A stretch of 64,000 bases of DNA from Leucobacter salsicius M1-8 (GCF_000350525.1 NZ_AOCN01000019.1:124001-188000); one strand, 5' to 3'; positions 1-9,187 are shown, counted from the first letter of the stretch. Translations and numbers: made by a program. The notes: generated from the letters alone by a model not told the origin.

Positions 1-753
1 TACGCGGCGCAGTTTGCTGGCGGTGACAAGGCGGCCCTCGCGAAGGCTGCCGCGACACAGTTGGGCGACCGGGTCAGCCGGTTTGGGCTGCGCCAGCTGG
101 GACAGAGCATCGCCGACCTCGGAAGCGTTGCGCGCTCGGTCGACAGTCTGCGTGCCCCCGAGGCGCAGCGTGCGCTGCTGGCCGACCGGGTCGAGACGAT
201 GGTCGCCGAGGTCGCCGCCGCCCTGCGCGATGCCGGGCGCGGAATCGCGCGCGAAGACAAGCGGGCCCGCGCACTGGCGCAGGAGGACGCGTTCAATGCG
301 CAGCAGCACAAGCTAATCGCCGCTGCGCGCGCGCACGCCGAGCTGCTGCAGTGGGAGGCATTTACCGAGGCGCTTGAGGGAATCAAGGATCCGGGATCGA
401 AGCAGGTGCTCACATGGCTGCGCGACCTATTCGGCCTCGGGCTGATCGAAGAGAACGCCTCGTGGTACCTGATCGCGGGCCGCATCTCAGGACAGCGGGC
501 CGAGGCGGTCACCGCCTATGTCGACCGACTGATCGGTCGCCTGCGCGGGCACGCGCTTGATCTCGTCGAGGCGTTTGGGTTCACCCCCGAGCTACTGCGG
601 GCCGAGATTTCGACGGGCATCGAGGCCGAGCGGCAAGCTGAGGCGCAGGCCTATGTTGAGGCCGAGCAAGAGGCAGGCCGGTGGCCCATCCACGAGAAGG
701 TGCTCCGGCAGCAGGGCAAGGCGGCCCCCAGCACTGAGCGGGTGGCTGGCTAA
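1..753 (+). CDS. Acyl-CoA oxidase/dehydrogenase, C-terminal part
   Basis: This is the 3' end of a gene that begins before the window; the frame is open from base 1 to a TAA at 751-753, giving 250 residues. The segment is almost entirely helical and rich in Ala, Glu and Arg. It contains an R-L-R-G-H-A-L-D-L-V-E-A-F-G stretch followed by P-E-L-L-R-A near residues 180-200. This resembles the C-terminal helical domain of the long (about 650-700 aa) actinobacterial acyl-CoA oxidases and dehydrogenases, which oxidise acyl-CoA to enoyl-CoA with FAD in fatty acid breakdown. The FAD- and substrate-binding half lies outside the window, so the activity cannot be checked here. A perfect hairpin lies just after the stop. 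Confidence 0.6.
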   Translation, partial: YAAQFAGGDKAALAKAAATQLGDRVSRFGLRQLGQSIADLGSVARSVDSLRAPEAQRALLADRVETMVAEVAAALRDAGRGIAREDKRARALAQEDAFNAQQHKLIAAARAHAELLQWEAFTEALEGIKDPGSKQVLTWLRDLFGLGLIEENASWYLIAGRISGQRAEAVTAYVDRLIGRLRGHALDLVEAFGFTPELLRAEISTGIEAERQAEAQAYVEAEQEAGRWPIHEKVLRQQGKAAPSTERVAG

Positions 754-770
754 AATCGATCCGGATCGAT

Positions 771-800
771 GGGCCCCGCGGCTAGTAAGCCGCGGGGCCC
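771..800 (+). terminator. GC-rich perfect hairpin after the acyl-CoA oxidase-like gene
   Basis: A 13-bp perfect stem (771-783 with 788-800) closes on the loop AGTA, 17 bases after the stop codon. There is no T run, so it may act as a mRNA 3' end or a weak terminator. The next gene starts 18 bases later. Confidence 0.55.
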
Positions 801-818
801 AGTCAGTACAGTGGGATC

Positions 819-1805
819 ATGACCGAGCTGCGCAGCCTGTACCCGCCCATTGAGCCCTACGCGCACGGCCTGCTGGCTGTGGGGGACGGGCACGAGGTCT
901 ACTGGGAAGTGTGTGGCAACCCAGACGGCAAGCCCGTCGTGTTCGTGCACGGCGGCCCCGGCGGCGGGTGTAGCCCCGACCAGCGGCGATTCTTCGACCC
1001 GGCTCGCTACCGGATCGTGCTCTTCGATCAGCGCGGCTGCGGCCGCAGCCTGCCGCACGCGAGCGATCCCGCCGCAGACCTGTCGTCGAATACCACGTGG
1101 CACCTCGTCGCCGACATGGAGGCGCTGCGAGAGCACCTTGAAATCGATGCGTGGCAGGTGTTCGGGGGGTCGTGGGGGTCGACACTGTCGCTTGCGTACG
1201 CGCAGACGCACCCGGCGCGGGTGACGGAGCTCGTCTTGCGCGGCATCTTTACGCTGCGCAAGACCGAGATCGACTGGTTCTACCAGGATGGCGCGTCGCA
1301 CATGTTTCCCGACGTCTGGGAGGAGTACCTCGCGCAGATTCCCGAGGCGGAGCGGGGCGACTTCGTGGCTGCGTATCACCGACGCCTCTTCGATGCAGAC
1401 CCGAGCGTGCACGTGCCCGCGGCGGTCGCATGGACCGTGTGGGAGCGCTCCACGTTGCGGCTGTTGGCCGACGAGGCGGGCATCGCTGCGGCACGGGCGG
1501 ACGTGCCGGCGGCGGTCGCGTTCGCCCGAATCGAGAATCACTACTTTACGCACGGCGGATTCATGGAGGACGGGCAGCTCATTCGCGATGCGGGGAGCAC
1601 GCTCCGAGACATTCCCGGCGTCATCGTGCAAGGCCGTTACGACGTTTGCACCCCGGCACGCACAGCCTGGGATCTACACCGGTCGTGGCCCCAGGCCGAC
1701 CTTGAGATGATCCCTGACGCGGGCCACTCGTCCGATGAGCCGGGCATCATCGACGCGCTCGTGCGCGCCACCGATCGTTTTGGGAGCGATTCGTATGACA
1801 TTTAA
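819..1805 (+). CDS. pip: Proline iminopeptidase (peptidase family S33)
   Basis: A 328-residue alpha/beta-hydrolase that releases N-terminal proline from peptides, probably in the cytoplasm since no signal peptide is seen. The oxyanion-hole motif HGGPGGG is at residues 44-50, the nucleophile motif GGSWGS has Ser118, and the likely acid and base are Asp275 (GRYD) and His303 (AGH). The length matches prolyl aminopeptidases of about 310-330 aa. The start at 819 gives the expected N-terminus (LYPPIEPY). Only a weak G-rich stretch precedes it. The 3' end overlaps the start of the next gene by 11 bp, which suggests coupled translation. Confidence 0.9.
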   Translation: MTELRSLYPPIEPYAHGLLAVGDGHEVYWEVCGNPDGKPVVFVHGGPGGGCSPDQRRFFDPARYRIVLFDQRGCGRSLPHASDPAADLSSNTTWHLVADMEALREHLEIDAWQVFGGSWGSTLSLAYAQTHPARVTELVLRGIFTLRKTEIDWFYQDGASHMFPDVWEEYLAQIPEAERGDFVAAYHRRLFDADPSVHVPAAVAWTVWERSTLRLLADEAGIAAARADVPAAVAFARIENHYFTHGGFMEDGQLIRDAGSTLRDIPGVIVQGRYDVCTPARTAWDLHRSWPQADLEMIPDAGHSSDEPGIIDALVRATDRFGSDSYDI

Positions 1806-2685
1806 CGACAATGCGCGCATTAATTCTGGCCGCGTCTCCAAGCGATCGGGCGCACGAAAGGGTGGCATGATTGCCGGTGGCGGCGTGGGAATCGCCCTGC
1901 TGCTCTTCATCGGCTCCCAGCTCCTGGGCGTCGACCTCACGCCGCTGCAGCCCGTCGCCCAGCAGTTCCTGGGCGGCCAGCAGGTGTCGCCCGAAGAGGT
2001 GACGGAGCTCGTCGACTGTAATACGGGCAAGGACGCAAACGCCGACGTTGAGTGCCGCATGGCGGGGGCGAGCGACTCGCTCGAAACCTACTGGGCCGGC
2101 CAGGTTGAGGGATACCGTGGGCCGGGTGAGGTGGTGTTGTTCACTGGGCAGACGAGCTCGGGGTGCGGAACCGCCGACACCGCTACGGGGCCGTTCTACT
2201 GCCCGCGGGACGAGTCGATCTTCATGGACGTCGCGTTCTTCAATACGCTGCGCGAGGATTTTGGTGCCAGTGGCGGATCCCTGTCGCAAATGTATGTGCT
2301 CGCGCACGAGTGGGGCCATCACATTTCCAACCTCACAGGGGTGCTCGGCAAGGTGGGCAACGAGAGCGGCCCGGCATCGGGCTCGGTGAGGCTCGAGCTG
2401 CAGGCCGACTGCTACGCGGGTTCCTGGGTGAAAGACGCGTCGACCGTACCCGACAGCGAGGGCGTGCCGTTCATGCAGCCCGTCAGTGAAGGAGAGATTG
2501 CGGATGCGCTCAACGCCGCCGCGGCGATCGGCGATGACAGCATCATGGAATCGGCGGGCATGCGAGTGAATCCCGAGCGGTTTACCCACGGAACGGCCGA
2601 GCAGCGTCAACGCTGGTTCATGACCGGGTACGAGAATGGCCCGGGCGCGTGCACGACATTTGACGTGTCCGCGTCGCGACTCTAA
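1795..2685 (+). CDS. ypfJ: Neutral zinc metallopeptidase, YpfJ/KPN_02809 family
   Basis: A 296-residue protein. It has a cytoplasmic N-terminus with several basic residues, one membrane segment at about residues 25-45, and an extracytoplasmic domain holding the zinc motif HEWGHH at 171-176. A downstream L-E-L-Q-A-D-C-Y-A-G segment supplies the usual Glu/Asp of this family. The substrate of these peptidases is unknown. The start at 1795 was chosen because it gives a short N-terminus before the membrane helix; it overlaps the 3' end of pip by 11 bp. An earlier in-frame ATG at 1735 lies deep inside pip and would add 20 residues translated from the pip 3' region, so it is unlikely. Confidence 0.85.
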   Translation: MTFNDNARINSGRVSKRSGARKGGMIAGGGVGIALLLFIGSQLLGVDLTPLQPVAQQFLGGQQVSPEEVTELVDCNTGKDANADVECRMAGASDSLETYWAGQVEGYRGPGEVVLFTGQTSSGCGTADTATGPFYCPRDESIFMDVAFFNTLREDFGASGGSLSQMYVLAHEWGHHISNLTGVLGKVGNESGPASGSVRLELQADCYAGSWVKDASTVPDSEGVPFMQPVSEGEIADALNAAAAIGDDSIMESAGMRVNPERFTHGTAEQRQRWFMTGYENGPGACTTFDVSASRL

Positions 2686-2706
2686 GGCCGCGCTATATGG
2701 TGCCAG

Positions 2707-3159
2707 CTACACCGGCACCACGATCGGCGCTTTGAGCGTCTTCATGACAATCGTTGACGTGATCTTGCGCACGCCCGGCAGCCCGGTGAGGACCTCGTCG
2801 AAGAAGCGCTGGTAGCTCATGAGATCGGGTGCGAGAACGCGCAGCAGATAGTCAATGTCGCCGAAGAGGCGCTGCCCTTCGACGACCTGTGCTTGCTCGT
2901 CGACCCTGCGCTCAAACTCTCGGATCGTATCTGAGTCGGTGACGTTGAGTTGCACGAAGACAATTGCTTCGAACGCGAGCCCCACGCGCTCGGGGTCGAC
3001 GTCGGCGTGGAACCCCCGAATGACGCCGCTTGCCTCGAGCTCCTTCATGCGACGCAGCGTGGGAGCGACGGTCAGGCCCACACGCTGGGCCAGAGTTGTC
3101 GCACTTTCTCTGCCCGACAACTGCAGCTCGTGCAAGATTTCTCTATCAATCGCATCCAT
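2707..3159 (-). CDS. Lrp/AsnC family transcriptional regulator
   Basis: A 150-residue regulator. The N-terminal winged helix-turn-helix (about residues 4-50, beginning DAIDREILHEL, with ATTLAQRVGLT as the first helices) is followed by an AsnC/RAM ligand-binding domain (about 65-140). Proteins of this family bind amino acids and regulate transport and metabolism. The gene is divergent from a LysE-type exporter with an 83-bp gap, a standard arrangement in which the regulator senses an amino acid and controls its export. The ligand cannot be told from the sequence. Confidence 0.9.
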   Translation of the reverse strand: MDAIDREILHELQLSGRESATTLAQRVGLTVAPTLRRMKELEASGVIRGFHADVDPERVGLAFEAIVFVQLNVTDSDTIREFERRVDEQAQVVEGQRLFGDIDYLLRVLAPDLMSYQRFFDEVLTGLPGVRKITSTIVMKTLKAPIVVPV

Positions 3160-3242
3160 GACGCTAATAGTATGCGCAATCTATGTAGAACAAGCCCAAT
3201 TGCACCAGCACTTGTGGTGTCAATTTCTCTACGATTCAAGGC

Positions 3243-3863
3243 ATGGACATGGCACTGCTTGGCGCATTCGCAATCTCGGGAATCGGGTTTGCCTTTCTTC
3301 CCGGTGCCGACTGGGGGTACGCGATCGCCACTGGCGTGCGCGGTCGGGGGATCTGGCCTGCGGTGACGGGCCTCACCTTGGGCTACCTGCTACTCACCTT
3401 GGCAACGTCGTTTGGGGTGGCTGCCCTGGTGGCGGCATCGCCTCTCGGGCTTGACGTTATCACCGTCGCTGGTGTGGTGTACCTGGGATGGCTCGGCGTG
3501 CAGACGCTACGTTCGGCCAGGGAAGCTCGATATGCCGAGGCGGCAGGCACCCCTGGATCAACGCGTCGCATGTTCGTGAAGGGTGTGGCCACGAGTGGCA
3601 CGAATCCGAAGGGGCTGCTGTTGTTCGTCGCGCTCCTGCCGCAGTTCGTTTCGCTGCGTGCGGACTGGCCTGCGAGCGCACAGATGCTCGTGCTGGGGGT
3701 CGTGTTTACCCTCACCGTGTTCGTCGTCTACACGCTGGTCGCGCTTACCTCGAAGCGGGTGATCTCGCGGCGCCCCGAACTCGCCCGCCTCGTGTCGTAT
3801 GCGAGCGGGGCGATGATGCTCGTTCTCGCGGCACTGCTCGTTTTCGAACGCTTTCTGTCCTAG
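3243..3863 (+). CDS. LysE/RhtB family amino acid exporter
   Basis: A 206-residue integral membrane protein with about six hydrophobic segments. The N-terminus has the LysE/RhtB pattern, with FLPGADWGYAIATGVRGR following the first helix; G-x-N-P-K-G-L-L-L-F is seen near residue 120. These proteins export amino acids or derivatives across the inner membrane, driven by proton motive force. ATG 3243 is preceded by AAGG; ATG 3249 is an alternative. The divergent Lrp-family gene is its probable regulator. Confidence 0.88.
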   Translation: MDMALLGAFAISGIGFAFLPGADWGYAIATGVRGRGIWPAVTGLTLGYLLLTLATSFGVAALVAASPLGLDVITVAGVVYLGWLGVQTLRSAREARYAEAAGTPGSTRRMFVKGVATSGTNPKGLLLFVALLPQFVSLRADWPASAQMLVLGVVFTLTVFVVYTLVALTSKRVISRRPELARLVSYASGAMMLVLAALLVFERFLS

Positions 3864-3884
3864 GGACGCAGCGCGAGACCCGGG

Positions 3885-4799
3885 TCAGTGGCGCTTGCCG
3901 CCGCCCTTCTTCGTCTTGCGAGCCGCAGCGCGCTTCTCGGCCTTCGCGCGTTCGGCCTTTTCGCGCACTGCCGCGAGCTGTGCACCGCGTGAATTGGGCT
4001 TCAGTTTCGGCTTCTTCTTCTGGGGAGCCGGGGCTGCCTGCTTCTTGGGAGCCTCGGTCGGGGACCCCGCGGCGGGGGAGCCCACGCGTGAACTGCGGGC
4101 CGTGCGGCCCCGCAGGATCCCGGCCAGTTGCTGCATGTCTGAGTCGTCGCGGCTAGCCTGCCAGGTCGCCCACACCATCGTGGGGGCGAGGTCGCCTACG
4201 ACCGCAATGAGGACATGATCCTTCTTGTTCGAGATGTGGCGCGCGAGTGGAAGCGGAAGCAGCATCGCACCCACTCCGGTGGCAACGAGCTGGAGAGCCG
4301 CACGTGCGTTGCGGGGCTTCCAAGCCGGATCCGCCCACGGCTCGGGGGCCGGCCACTCGGGGGCGTGATCCGGATGATCAATGAGCGGAATGAGCGCGAG
4401 ATCGGCCGTGGAGATTTCAGTCTCTTCGGCGAGTTCGTGGTCGACCGGCACGACGAGCGCGATGGTTTCGCCGTAGAGACGCAGCGCGCGCCGCGGGCCG
4501 CCTTCCTCGGCGCCCGCGGGAGTGCCGCTGGGGGCCGTGCGCTCGAGCAGCATGTCGTAGTCGGGGCTGTCAGCCTTGCTGGGAGCGAACGTCGCAGCGA
4601 CGGGCACGAGCTCGAGCGGGGTGTGCGTTGCCACCAGGTAGCGCTTCGCCCACTTCGTCGGTGCGATGCCGCGCACGAACCCGAGACGCATGCCGGGGGC
4701 GCCGCTCGTGGGATCCGGGGCTGCGGTGTCGGCAGCGGCTGCGGCCTCACCGGAGGCTTCGTCTGCGGCATAGGTGAAGGGGATGACGTGTTCGCTCAC
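3885..4799 (-). CDS. LysR-type substrate-binding domain protein without HTH
   Basis: A 304-residue protein. Residues 35-230 look like a LysR-family effector-binding domain: M-R-L-G-F-V-R-G-I start strand, H-T-P-L-E-L-V-P segment, L-Y-G-E-T-I-A-L-V-V-P-V-D-H-E-L, and a late helix with G-V-G-A-M-L-L-P-L-P. No helix-turn-helix precedes it. The last 75 residues are a low-complexity tail rich in Lys, Ala and Arg, ending GGGKRH, which could bind nucleic acid. The start overlaps the stop of the upstream alkyltransferase-like gene by 4 bp (ATGA), so the two are probably translated together. Its role is unknown. HTH-less LysR-domain proteins may act as accessory ligand-binding factors, but this is only an inference. 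Confidence 0.7.
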   Translation of the reverse strand: MSEHVIPFTYAADEASGEAAAAADTAAPDPTSGAPGMRLGFVRGIAPTKWAKRYLVATHTPLELVPVAATFAPSKADSPDYDMLLERTAPSGTPAGAEEGGPRRALRLYGETIALVVPVDHELAEETEISTADLALIPLIDHPDHAPEWPAPEPWADPAWKPRNARAALQLVATGVGAMLLPLPLARHISNKKDHVLIAVVGDLAPTMVWATWQASRDDSDMQQLAGILRGRTARSSRVGSPAAGSPTEAPKKQAAPAPQKKKPKLKPNSRGAQLAAVREKAERAKAEKRAAARKTKKGGGKRH

Positions 4800-5164
4800 A
4801 GGGCGACCTCCGCGTAGATTTCGTGCGTGTAGGGCAGGCGAGCGCTGGAGAGTGCGAGCCGGTATTCAGGTGCGTCGGGGGAAACCGTGGTGAGGGAGCC
4901 CTCCGAAGCCGCGTATCGCAGCGGCGTGGCCTCTTCAAGATAGTGGGGGAGCGCGGGGCGCGCGTGGCCCTGGGGCGGGAGCCCGGAGGCGGGCACCACG
5001 CGCCACCACGGCACCGCATGGCCATAGAGCGCCAACACGCGCCCGACGGCACGAGGCGCGTTTGAACCGATCGCGAGGGCGACGTCGCCGTAGGTCATGA
5101 CCCGGCCCGCGGGAATTCGGCGCACCACACCGAGAACGGTGTCGACGAATTCGGGGCTGGGCAT
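4796..5164 (-). CDS. Alkyltransferase-like (ATL/MGMT-fold) DNA-binding protein
   Basis: A 122-residue protein with the O6-methylguanine-DNA methyltransferase C-terminal fold: F-V-D-T-V-L-G-V-V-R-R-I-P-A-G-R-V-M-T-Y-G-D-V-A near residues 6-30, then N-A-P-R-A-V-G-R. Where active MGMTs have PCHRV it reads PWWRV, so the acceptor cysteine is replaced by Trp. ATL proteins of this type do not transfer the alkyl group; they bind O6-alkylguanine lesions and hand them to nucleotide excision repair. The gene appears leaderless: a TAGGCT-like -10 element lies just upstream and no Shine-Dalgarno is visible. Confidence 0.85.
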   Translation of the reverse strand: MPSPEFVDTVLGVVRRIPAGRVMTYGDVALAIGSNAPRAVGRVLALYGHAVPWWRVVPASGLPPQGHARPALPHYLEEATPLRYAASEGSLTTVSPDAPEYRLALSSARLPYTHEIYAEVAL

Positions 5165-5226
5165 AGGGATAAGCCTACGCGCCCCGAGCGGGGTGCTGTG
5201 TCAGGAGTTGCCGGATGCGCTGGTGT

Positions 5227-6360
5227 TTAGCGGCCGTACTGGGCCGAGACCGGGCAGTCAAAGGGGTCGCGGGCAGCGAGCCCGACGCGGTTAAGGTACT
5301 CGATCACGATCGCGTACGAGCGCAACACCGTGGTTTCGGTGTAGGGCACGTCGAGCGCGCGGCAGTGCTCCAGGACGATCTTGCGCGCACGGGCGAGGTA
5401 TGGGCGCGACATGCTGGGGAACAGGTGGTGCTCGATCTGGTAGTTCAGCCCGCCGAACATCGTGGTGGCCCACCAGCCGCCGCGAATGTTGCGCGAGGTG
5501 CGCACCTGCTTGCTGAAGAAGTCGAGCTTGGCATCGTGTGCGATGACGGGCATGCCCTTGTGGTTGGGCGCGAACGATGCACCCATGTAGACGCCGAAGA
5601 CGGCGATCTGCACGCCGGCGAACGCGAATGCGAGGCCGAGGGGGAGGAACATGAAGATGGGGGTGTAGAAGAGGGCGAAGCGTGCGACGATCATGGACAG
5701 CTCGATCCAGCGGCCGCGTACCTTGCCGCGGCTCAGCAGGTGGCGGAAACCGTGCAGATGCAGGTTCAGACCCTCGAGCGTGAGGAGCGGGAAGAAGAAC
5801 CAGCCCTGACGCTTGGTAATGGCGCGCACGATCCCACGAGCCTGAACCGCGTCTTCTTCAATGAACGAGATCGTGTCGACCTCAATGTCGGGGTCCTTGC
5901 CCACCTTGTTGGGGTTCTGGTGGTGGCGGCTGTGCTTGGAATCCCACCAGTCGTAGCTCATGCCCACAAACGCGATCAGCACGCGGGCGAGCCGGTCATT
6001 GGCGGGGCCGGAAGCGAGCACGGTACGGTGTGCCGCCTCGTGCGCGACGAACGCTACCTGGGTGAAGAGGAAGCCGACGGCCACTGCGATGAGAAGCTGG
6101 AACCAGCTGTCTCCCAGCAGGATGAACCCGGTGGCGGCAACGCCAAATCCGAGCGCGAGCGCGACGCCCACTAGCGCGTAGAATCCCTGTGCTCGCTTGA
6201 GCAGACCGGCCTCTCGCACCTCGCGAGACACATTCGTGTACGCCTTGGCGATGGGGGGAAAGTCCTCGGTGCGAGCTCGGGTATACCGGAGCGGTCCGAG
6301 ACCATTCTTAGAGCCTTGCGAGTCGTGTGCGAGGGTAGACGTCAGCGTCATGAGCGGCAC
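5227..6360 (-). CDS. Membrane fatty acid (acyl-CoA/acyl-lipid) desaturase
   Basis: A 377-residue di-iron desaturase. The three histidine boxes are HEAAH (107-111), HSRHH (143-147) and QIEHH (308-312), with four or more hydrophobic segments between about 60 and 260. The HxxHH third box with preceding Gln is typical of front-end/linoleoyl-type or DesA3-type desaturases that insert double bonds into fatty acyl chains of membrane lipids. The GTG at 6360 has AAGGGA upstream at good spacing; the ATG at 6351 three codons later is an alternative. An 'AAGG' overlapping the GTG could serve the ATG. No electron-transfer partner is adjacent. Confidence 0.88.
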   Translation of the reverse strand: MPLMTLTSTLAHDSQGSKNGLGPLRYTRARTEDFPPIAKAYTNVSREVREAGLLKRAQGFYALVGVALALGFGVAATGFILLGDSWFQLLIAVAVGFLFTQVAFVAHEAAHRTVLASGPANDRLARVLIAFVGMSYDWWDSKHSRHHQNPNKVGKDPDIEVDTISFIEEDAVQARGIVRAITKRQGWFFFPLLTLEGLNLHLHGFRHLLSRGKVRGRWIELSMIVARFALFYTPIFMFLPLGLAFAFAGVQIAVFGVYMGASFAPNHKGMPVIAHDAKLDFFSKQVRTSRNIRGGWWATTMFGGLNYQIEHHLFPSMSRPYLARARKIVLEHCRALDVPYTETTVLRSYAIVIEYLNRVGLAARDPFDCPVSAQYGR

Positions 6361-6538
6361 CTTGTTCCCTTCGGGCGACGTGTGGACACCCGGTCAGTGA
6401 AGCTAAAAGGCAGATGCCGATTGCTTTGGCTAATGTAACCGTTGAAGCATGCGATAACCGGTATGTATCCCGTGTATAAGGTGTATGCCGACATTTGGGG
6501 CTATTTCGTGTGTTGCGCGCGTCGACGGGAACGGTTGG

Positions 6539-8104
6539 TTAGAGCAGCTGGTTGTTCGGGTCTCTGGGGTCGGGTGCCTCGGCAAACCTGACATTCGTGC
6601 CGGTGCGCCACTCAGGTGTGCCGGCGGTTGCGGGCACGGTCAAGCCGATCCTGGAACCGCGGCCCGGGGGTCGGTCGGCATAGCTCCGCCCCGCAGGGCT
6701 TTTCCACGTCAACGTTCCCGTTGCGTCCTGCACCGGTTTCCATTCCGTGTGATGCTTTAGCGCGTGGTGTGACTTGCACAAGTGAGCCAAATTACCGGTC
6801 GCCGTCGCACCGCCGTACTGCCAGTCGATCGTGTGGTCGATCTCGCAGCTCATCGGAAGCCGAGTGCACCCGGGGAATCGGCAGTGCCGGTCGCGCGCCC
6901 GCAGCAGGTCACGCATCTGCTTCGTGGGCTTGTATCGGTCCACCCGCAACACGTTGCCGACACGATCCGCATCGACGCGGTAAATGTTGTGGGAAGTATC
7001 GAGCATGTCGCGCGCGACCCGCGCCGAGATCGGACCGTACCCGTCCAATTCACACTCCGGCCGGGGCGACACCGCGACCGGTAGCCCCGACTCAGGCTCG
7101 GGCTTGGCAACTCCCGCACCTTCAGCCGGGGTGAGGGCCGCGACCGGCACAACCACCTGCAGATGCGCGAAATACGTCGGAACGTCACTCCTTGGCTGCG
7201 CCCCACCCGCGAGGTCGAGATCGGTGTACGGGTTGCCACTGAGCAGGAGCTCCGAGAGCGTGTCTGCACGCACCTCATCAAGGCTTCGGGGCGGTGCTGA
7301 CACATCGGAGGCTGGCGGGTCAACGCTGGCCTCGGGGCGCACCGCCTCAGCGGTTTCAGCCCGCCACGCCTGCTTCGCAATGCGTTGAATCCGGTCCCTA
7401 ATCGCATACGCGACCTCGGCCGGTAGGAACGCATACAGCTCAGCCATGCCGTCCTCACGCTCAAGGATCTCCACCCTGCGCTGTGAGCGTGCGGCCTCGT
7501 GGCGTTCTTCGAGGGAGACCTCGGCAAACTGTTCCGCGAGACGCTTCGCGATCGGGCGCAGCCGGCCCGGTGTCTCGACCACCGCATACGTCAACACGGC
7601 TGCCTCATACCGGGCATGCCGGGCGAGGGCATCGTCCCCGCTCCCGATAATGACGCCCGCGTCACAGATCACCTGCACGTGCGCGACCCCGATCAGCCCG
7701 GCCCCGAGCACCTCACCCGTGGCCGGGTAGCGGGTGTCAAGCGCGTAAGCGAGATCGAATTCACGCTCCACCGCGTACTCGCTCACATGCAGCATCGCGG
7801 CAAGCTCGGCCCGCAATGAACGAAGCGCCATCTCGGCCGGGCTCGCGTCTGTGAGCGCTGCCGCCAGCATGCGGGCGTACTCGGTGAGCCGATCGCGATC
7901 CCTCGCGCGTTGGGCGCGGGTCAGCTCCTCGACGAGCAAGACCCCTGCCATGATGACGCGGGCCGAACGGCGGCGTTGCCGCTGCGCCTTACGGGATTTC
8001 CGAGCACTCTGCGCGCCTGAGGCTTGCCCGCCCGCGCGCCCACCCGCGCCCGGGCCACCGCCGCGCGGTGCGCGGGGATCCGGATCAGGGGGCTGCTCGT
8101 TCAT
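6539..8104 (-). CDS. DUF222/13E12-repeat protein with C-terminal HNH nuclease domain
   Basis: A protein of 521 residues from ATG 8104. It has a Pro/Gly/basic N-terminus, a helical DUF222-like region in the middle, and a C-terminal HNH motif: C-R-F-P-G-C, then E-I-D-H-T-I-D-W, then N-L-A-H-L-C-K-S-H-H-A-L-K-H. These proteins are present in many copies in Microbacteriaceae and mycobacteria; their substrate is unknown and some are thought to be mobile or phage-related. An upstream ATG (8122) and a longer open frame to 8236 exist, but the extra residues do not resemble the family. No repeats or inteins flank this copy. Confidence 0.82.
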   Translation of the reverse strand: MNEQPPDPDPRAPRGGGPGAGGRAGGQASGAQSARKSRKAQRQRRRSARVIMAGVLLVEELTRAQRARDRDRLTEYARMLAAALTDASPAEMALRSLRAELAAMLHVSEYAVEREFDLAYALDTRYPATGEVLGAGLIGVAHVQVICDAGVIIGSGDDALARHARYEAAVLTYAVVETPGRLRPIAKRLAEQFAEVSLEERHEAARSQRRVEILEREDGMAELYAFLPAEVAYAIRDRIQRIAKQAWRAETAEAVRPEASVDPPASDVSAPPRSLDEVRADTLSELLLSGNPYTDLDLAGGAQPRSDVPTYFAHLQVVVPVAALTPAEGAGVAKPEPESGLPVAVSPRPECELDGYGPISARVARDMLDTSHNIYRVDADRVGNVLRVDRYKPTKQMRDLLRARDRHCRFPGCTRLPMSCEIDHTIDWQYGGATATGNLAHLCKSHHALKHHTEWKPVQDATGTLTWKSPAGRSYADRPPGRGSRIGLTVPATAGTPEWRTGTNVRFAEAPDPRDPNNQLL

Positions 8105-8242
8105 ATCCCTAGTACAGCCCATGCCACCGACATTCAGGCCCGGTTTTCGGGCCCTTCCGATACAAAGTTTCGGGCATTTCTTAGGTATGAACCCTACAAC
8201 GGACCAGGAATAGAGACCGGGGCACGCAAGAGGCATGCCCGG

Positions 8243-8965
8243 CTAGCTGAACTCAGACACTCCCAGCAACGTGCCGATCGTGTAGGTGGCCGCGACCGCT
8301 ACGCCGCCAAACAGGAGCTGGCGCAGACCGCCCATGATCCAGTTGCGGCGAGTGAAGCCGGCAGCGGCGCCGCCCGCGACGAGCAGGCCGGCCCCACCGA
8401 ACGCGAGCCCCCACCACAGGTCGCCGAAGCCCAATAGGAACGGCAACACGGGAATCACGGCGCCCACGCTGAACGAAACAAGCGAGGAGATCGCGGCGAC
8501 CCAGGGCGACGGCTTCTCTTCGGGGCTGAGTCCGAGCTCGTGCGCGAGGTGCACGCGCACGGCCTGTTCGGAATTAGCGTGCACCTGGTCCGCTGCATCC
8601 GCCGCCGTGCCAGGCTCCATGCCCAGCCTGCCAAACAATACGGCCAGCTCGGCCTGCTCGCCCCGGGGGTTGCGCGCGTGCGCATCGCGCTCCACCGCGA
8701 CCTCGGCGTCGAGCTGCTCGTTTGCGGTGCGCACCGAGGTGAACTCCCCGAGCGCCATAGAGATGGCGCCGGCGATGAGACCCGAGACGCCGGTCAGCGC
8801 GACAACGCCGGTGGGGGCACCTGCCGCAGCAATACCGGCGATGAGGCCCACGTTTGAGACAAGCCCGTCCATAGCGCCGAACACGCTTGCGCGCAGCCAG
8901 CCCGACGAGACATCGGCGTGCCGGTGGTCGTAGTCGTGTGGGCTCGCAATGTCGAACTCAGTCAT
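8243..8965 (-). CDS. VIT1/CCC1 family iron/manganese transporter
   Basis: A 240-residue membrane protein with about five hydrophobic segments. The N-terminus has S-G-W-L-R-A-S-V-F-G-A-M-D-G-L-V-S-N-V-G-L-I, the family signature. It is followed by M-A-L-G-E-F-T-S-V in helix 2 and a cytoplasmic Glu-rich metal-binding section (NEQLDAEVAVERDAHARNP). These proteins move Fe2+ or Mn2+ out of the cytoplasm. ATG 8965 was chosen because GAGGAG lies 6 bases upstream; the open frame extends ten codons further (8995) without support. No metal-responsive operator was recognised. Confidence 0.9.
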   Translation of the reverse strand: MTEFDIASPHDYDHRHADVSSGWLRASVFGAMDGLVSNVGLIAGIAAAGAPTGVVALTGVSGLIAGAISMALGEFTSVRTANEQLDAEVAVERDAHARNPRGEQAELAVLFGRLGMEPGTAADAADQVHANSEQAVRVHLAHELGLSPEEKPSPWVAAISSLVSFSVGAVIPVLPFLLGFGDLWWGLAFGGAGLLVAGGAAAGFTRRNWIMGGLRQLLFGGVAVAATYTIGTLLGVSEFS

Positions 8966-9187
8966 GGCTTGCTCCTCAGCATCTCGGCGCAGCAATATTC
9001 ACACGCGCGATCGATCAGCATCGGCGCGCGCCGCATGCGCAGATAGTCACGTTAGCAATGATCCGGAGCGAGGGAGAAGCCCAGATCACACGTCGATCTG
9101 CCGCGAAACTGAGTTCGACAACCCGAACATTCAGAGGCTGTATGCCTGCGCGGCAGATACGCTTAGGGCGACCCCAAGGAGGCCGAA

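Noticed and set aside
5215-6174. Long plus-strand frame over the desaturase gene
   Set aside because: It is the antisense of the desaturase gene, with Glu/His/Gly-rich composition typical of high-GC shadow frames.
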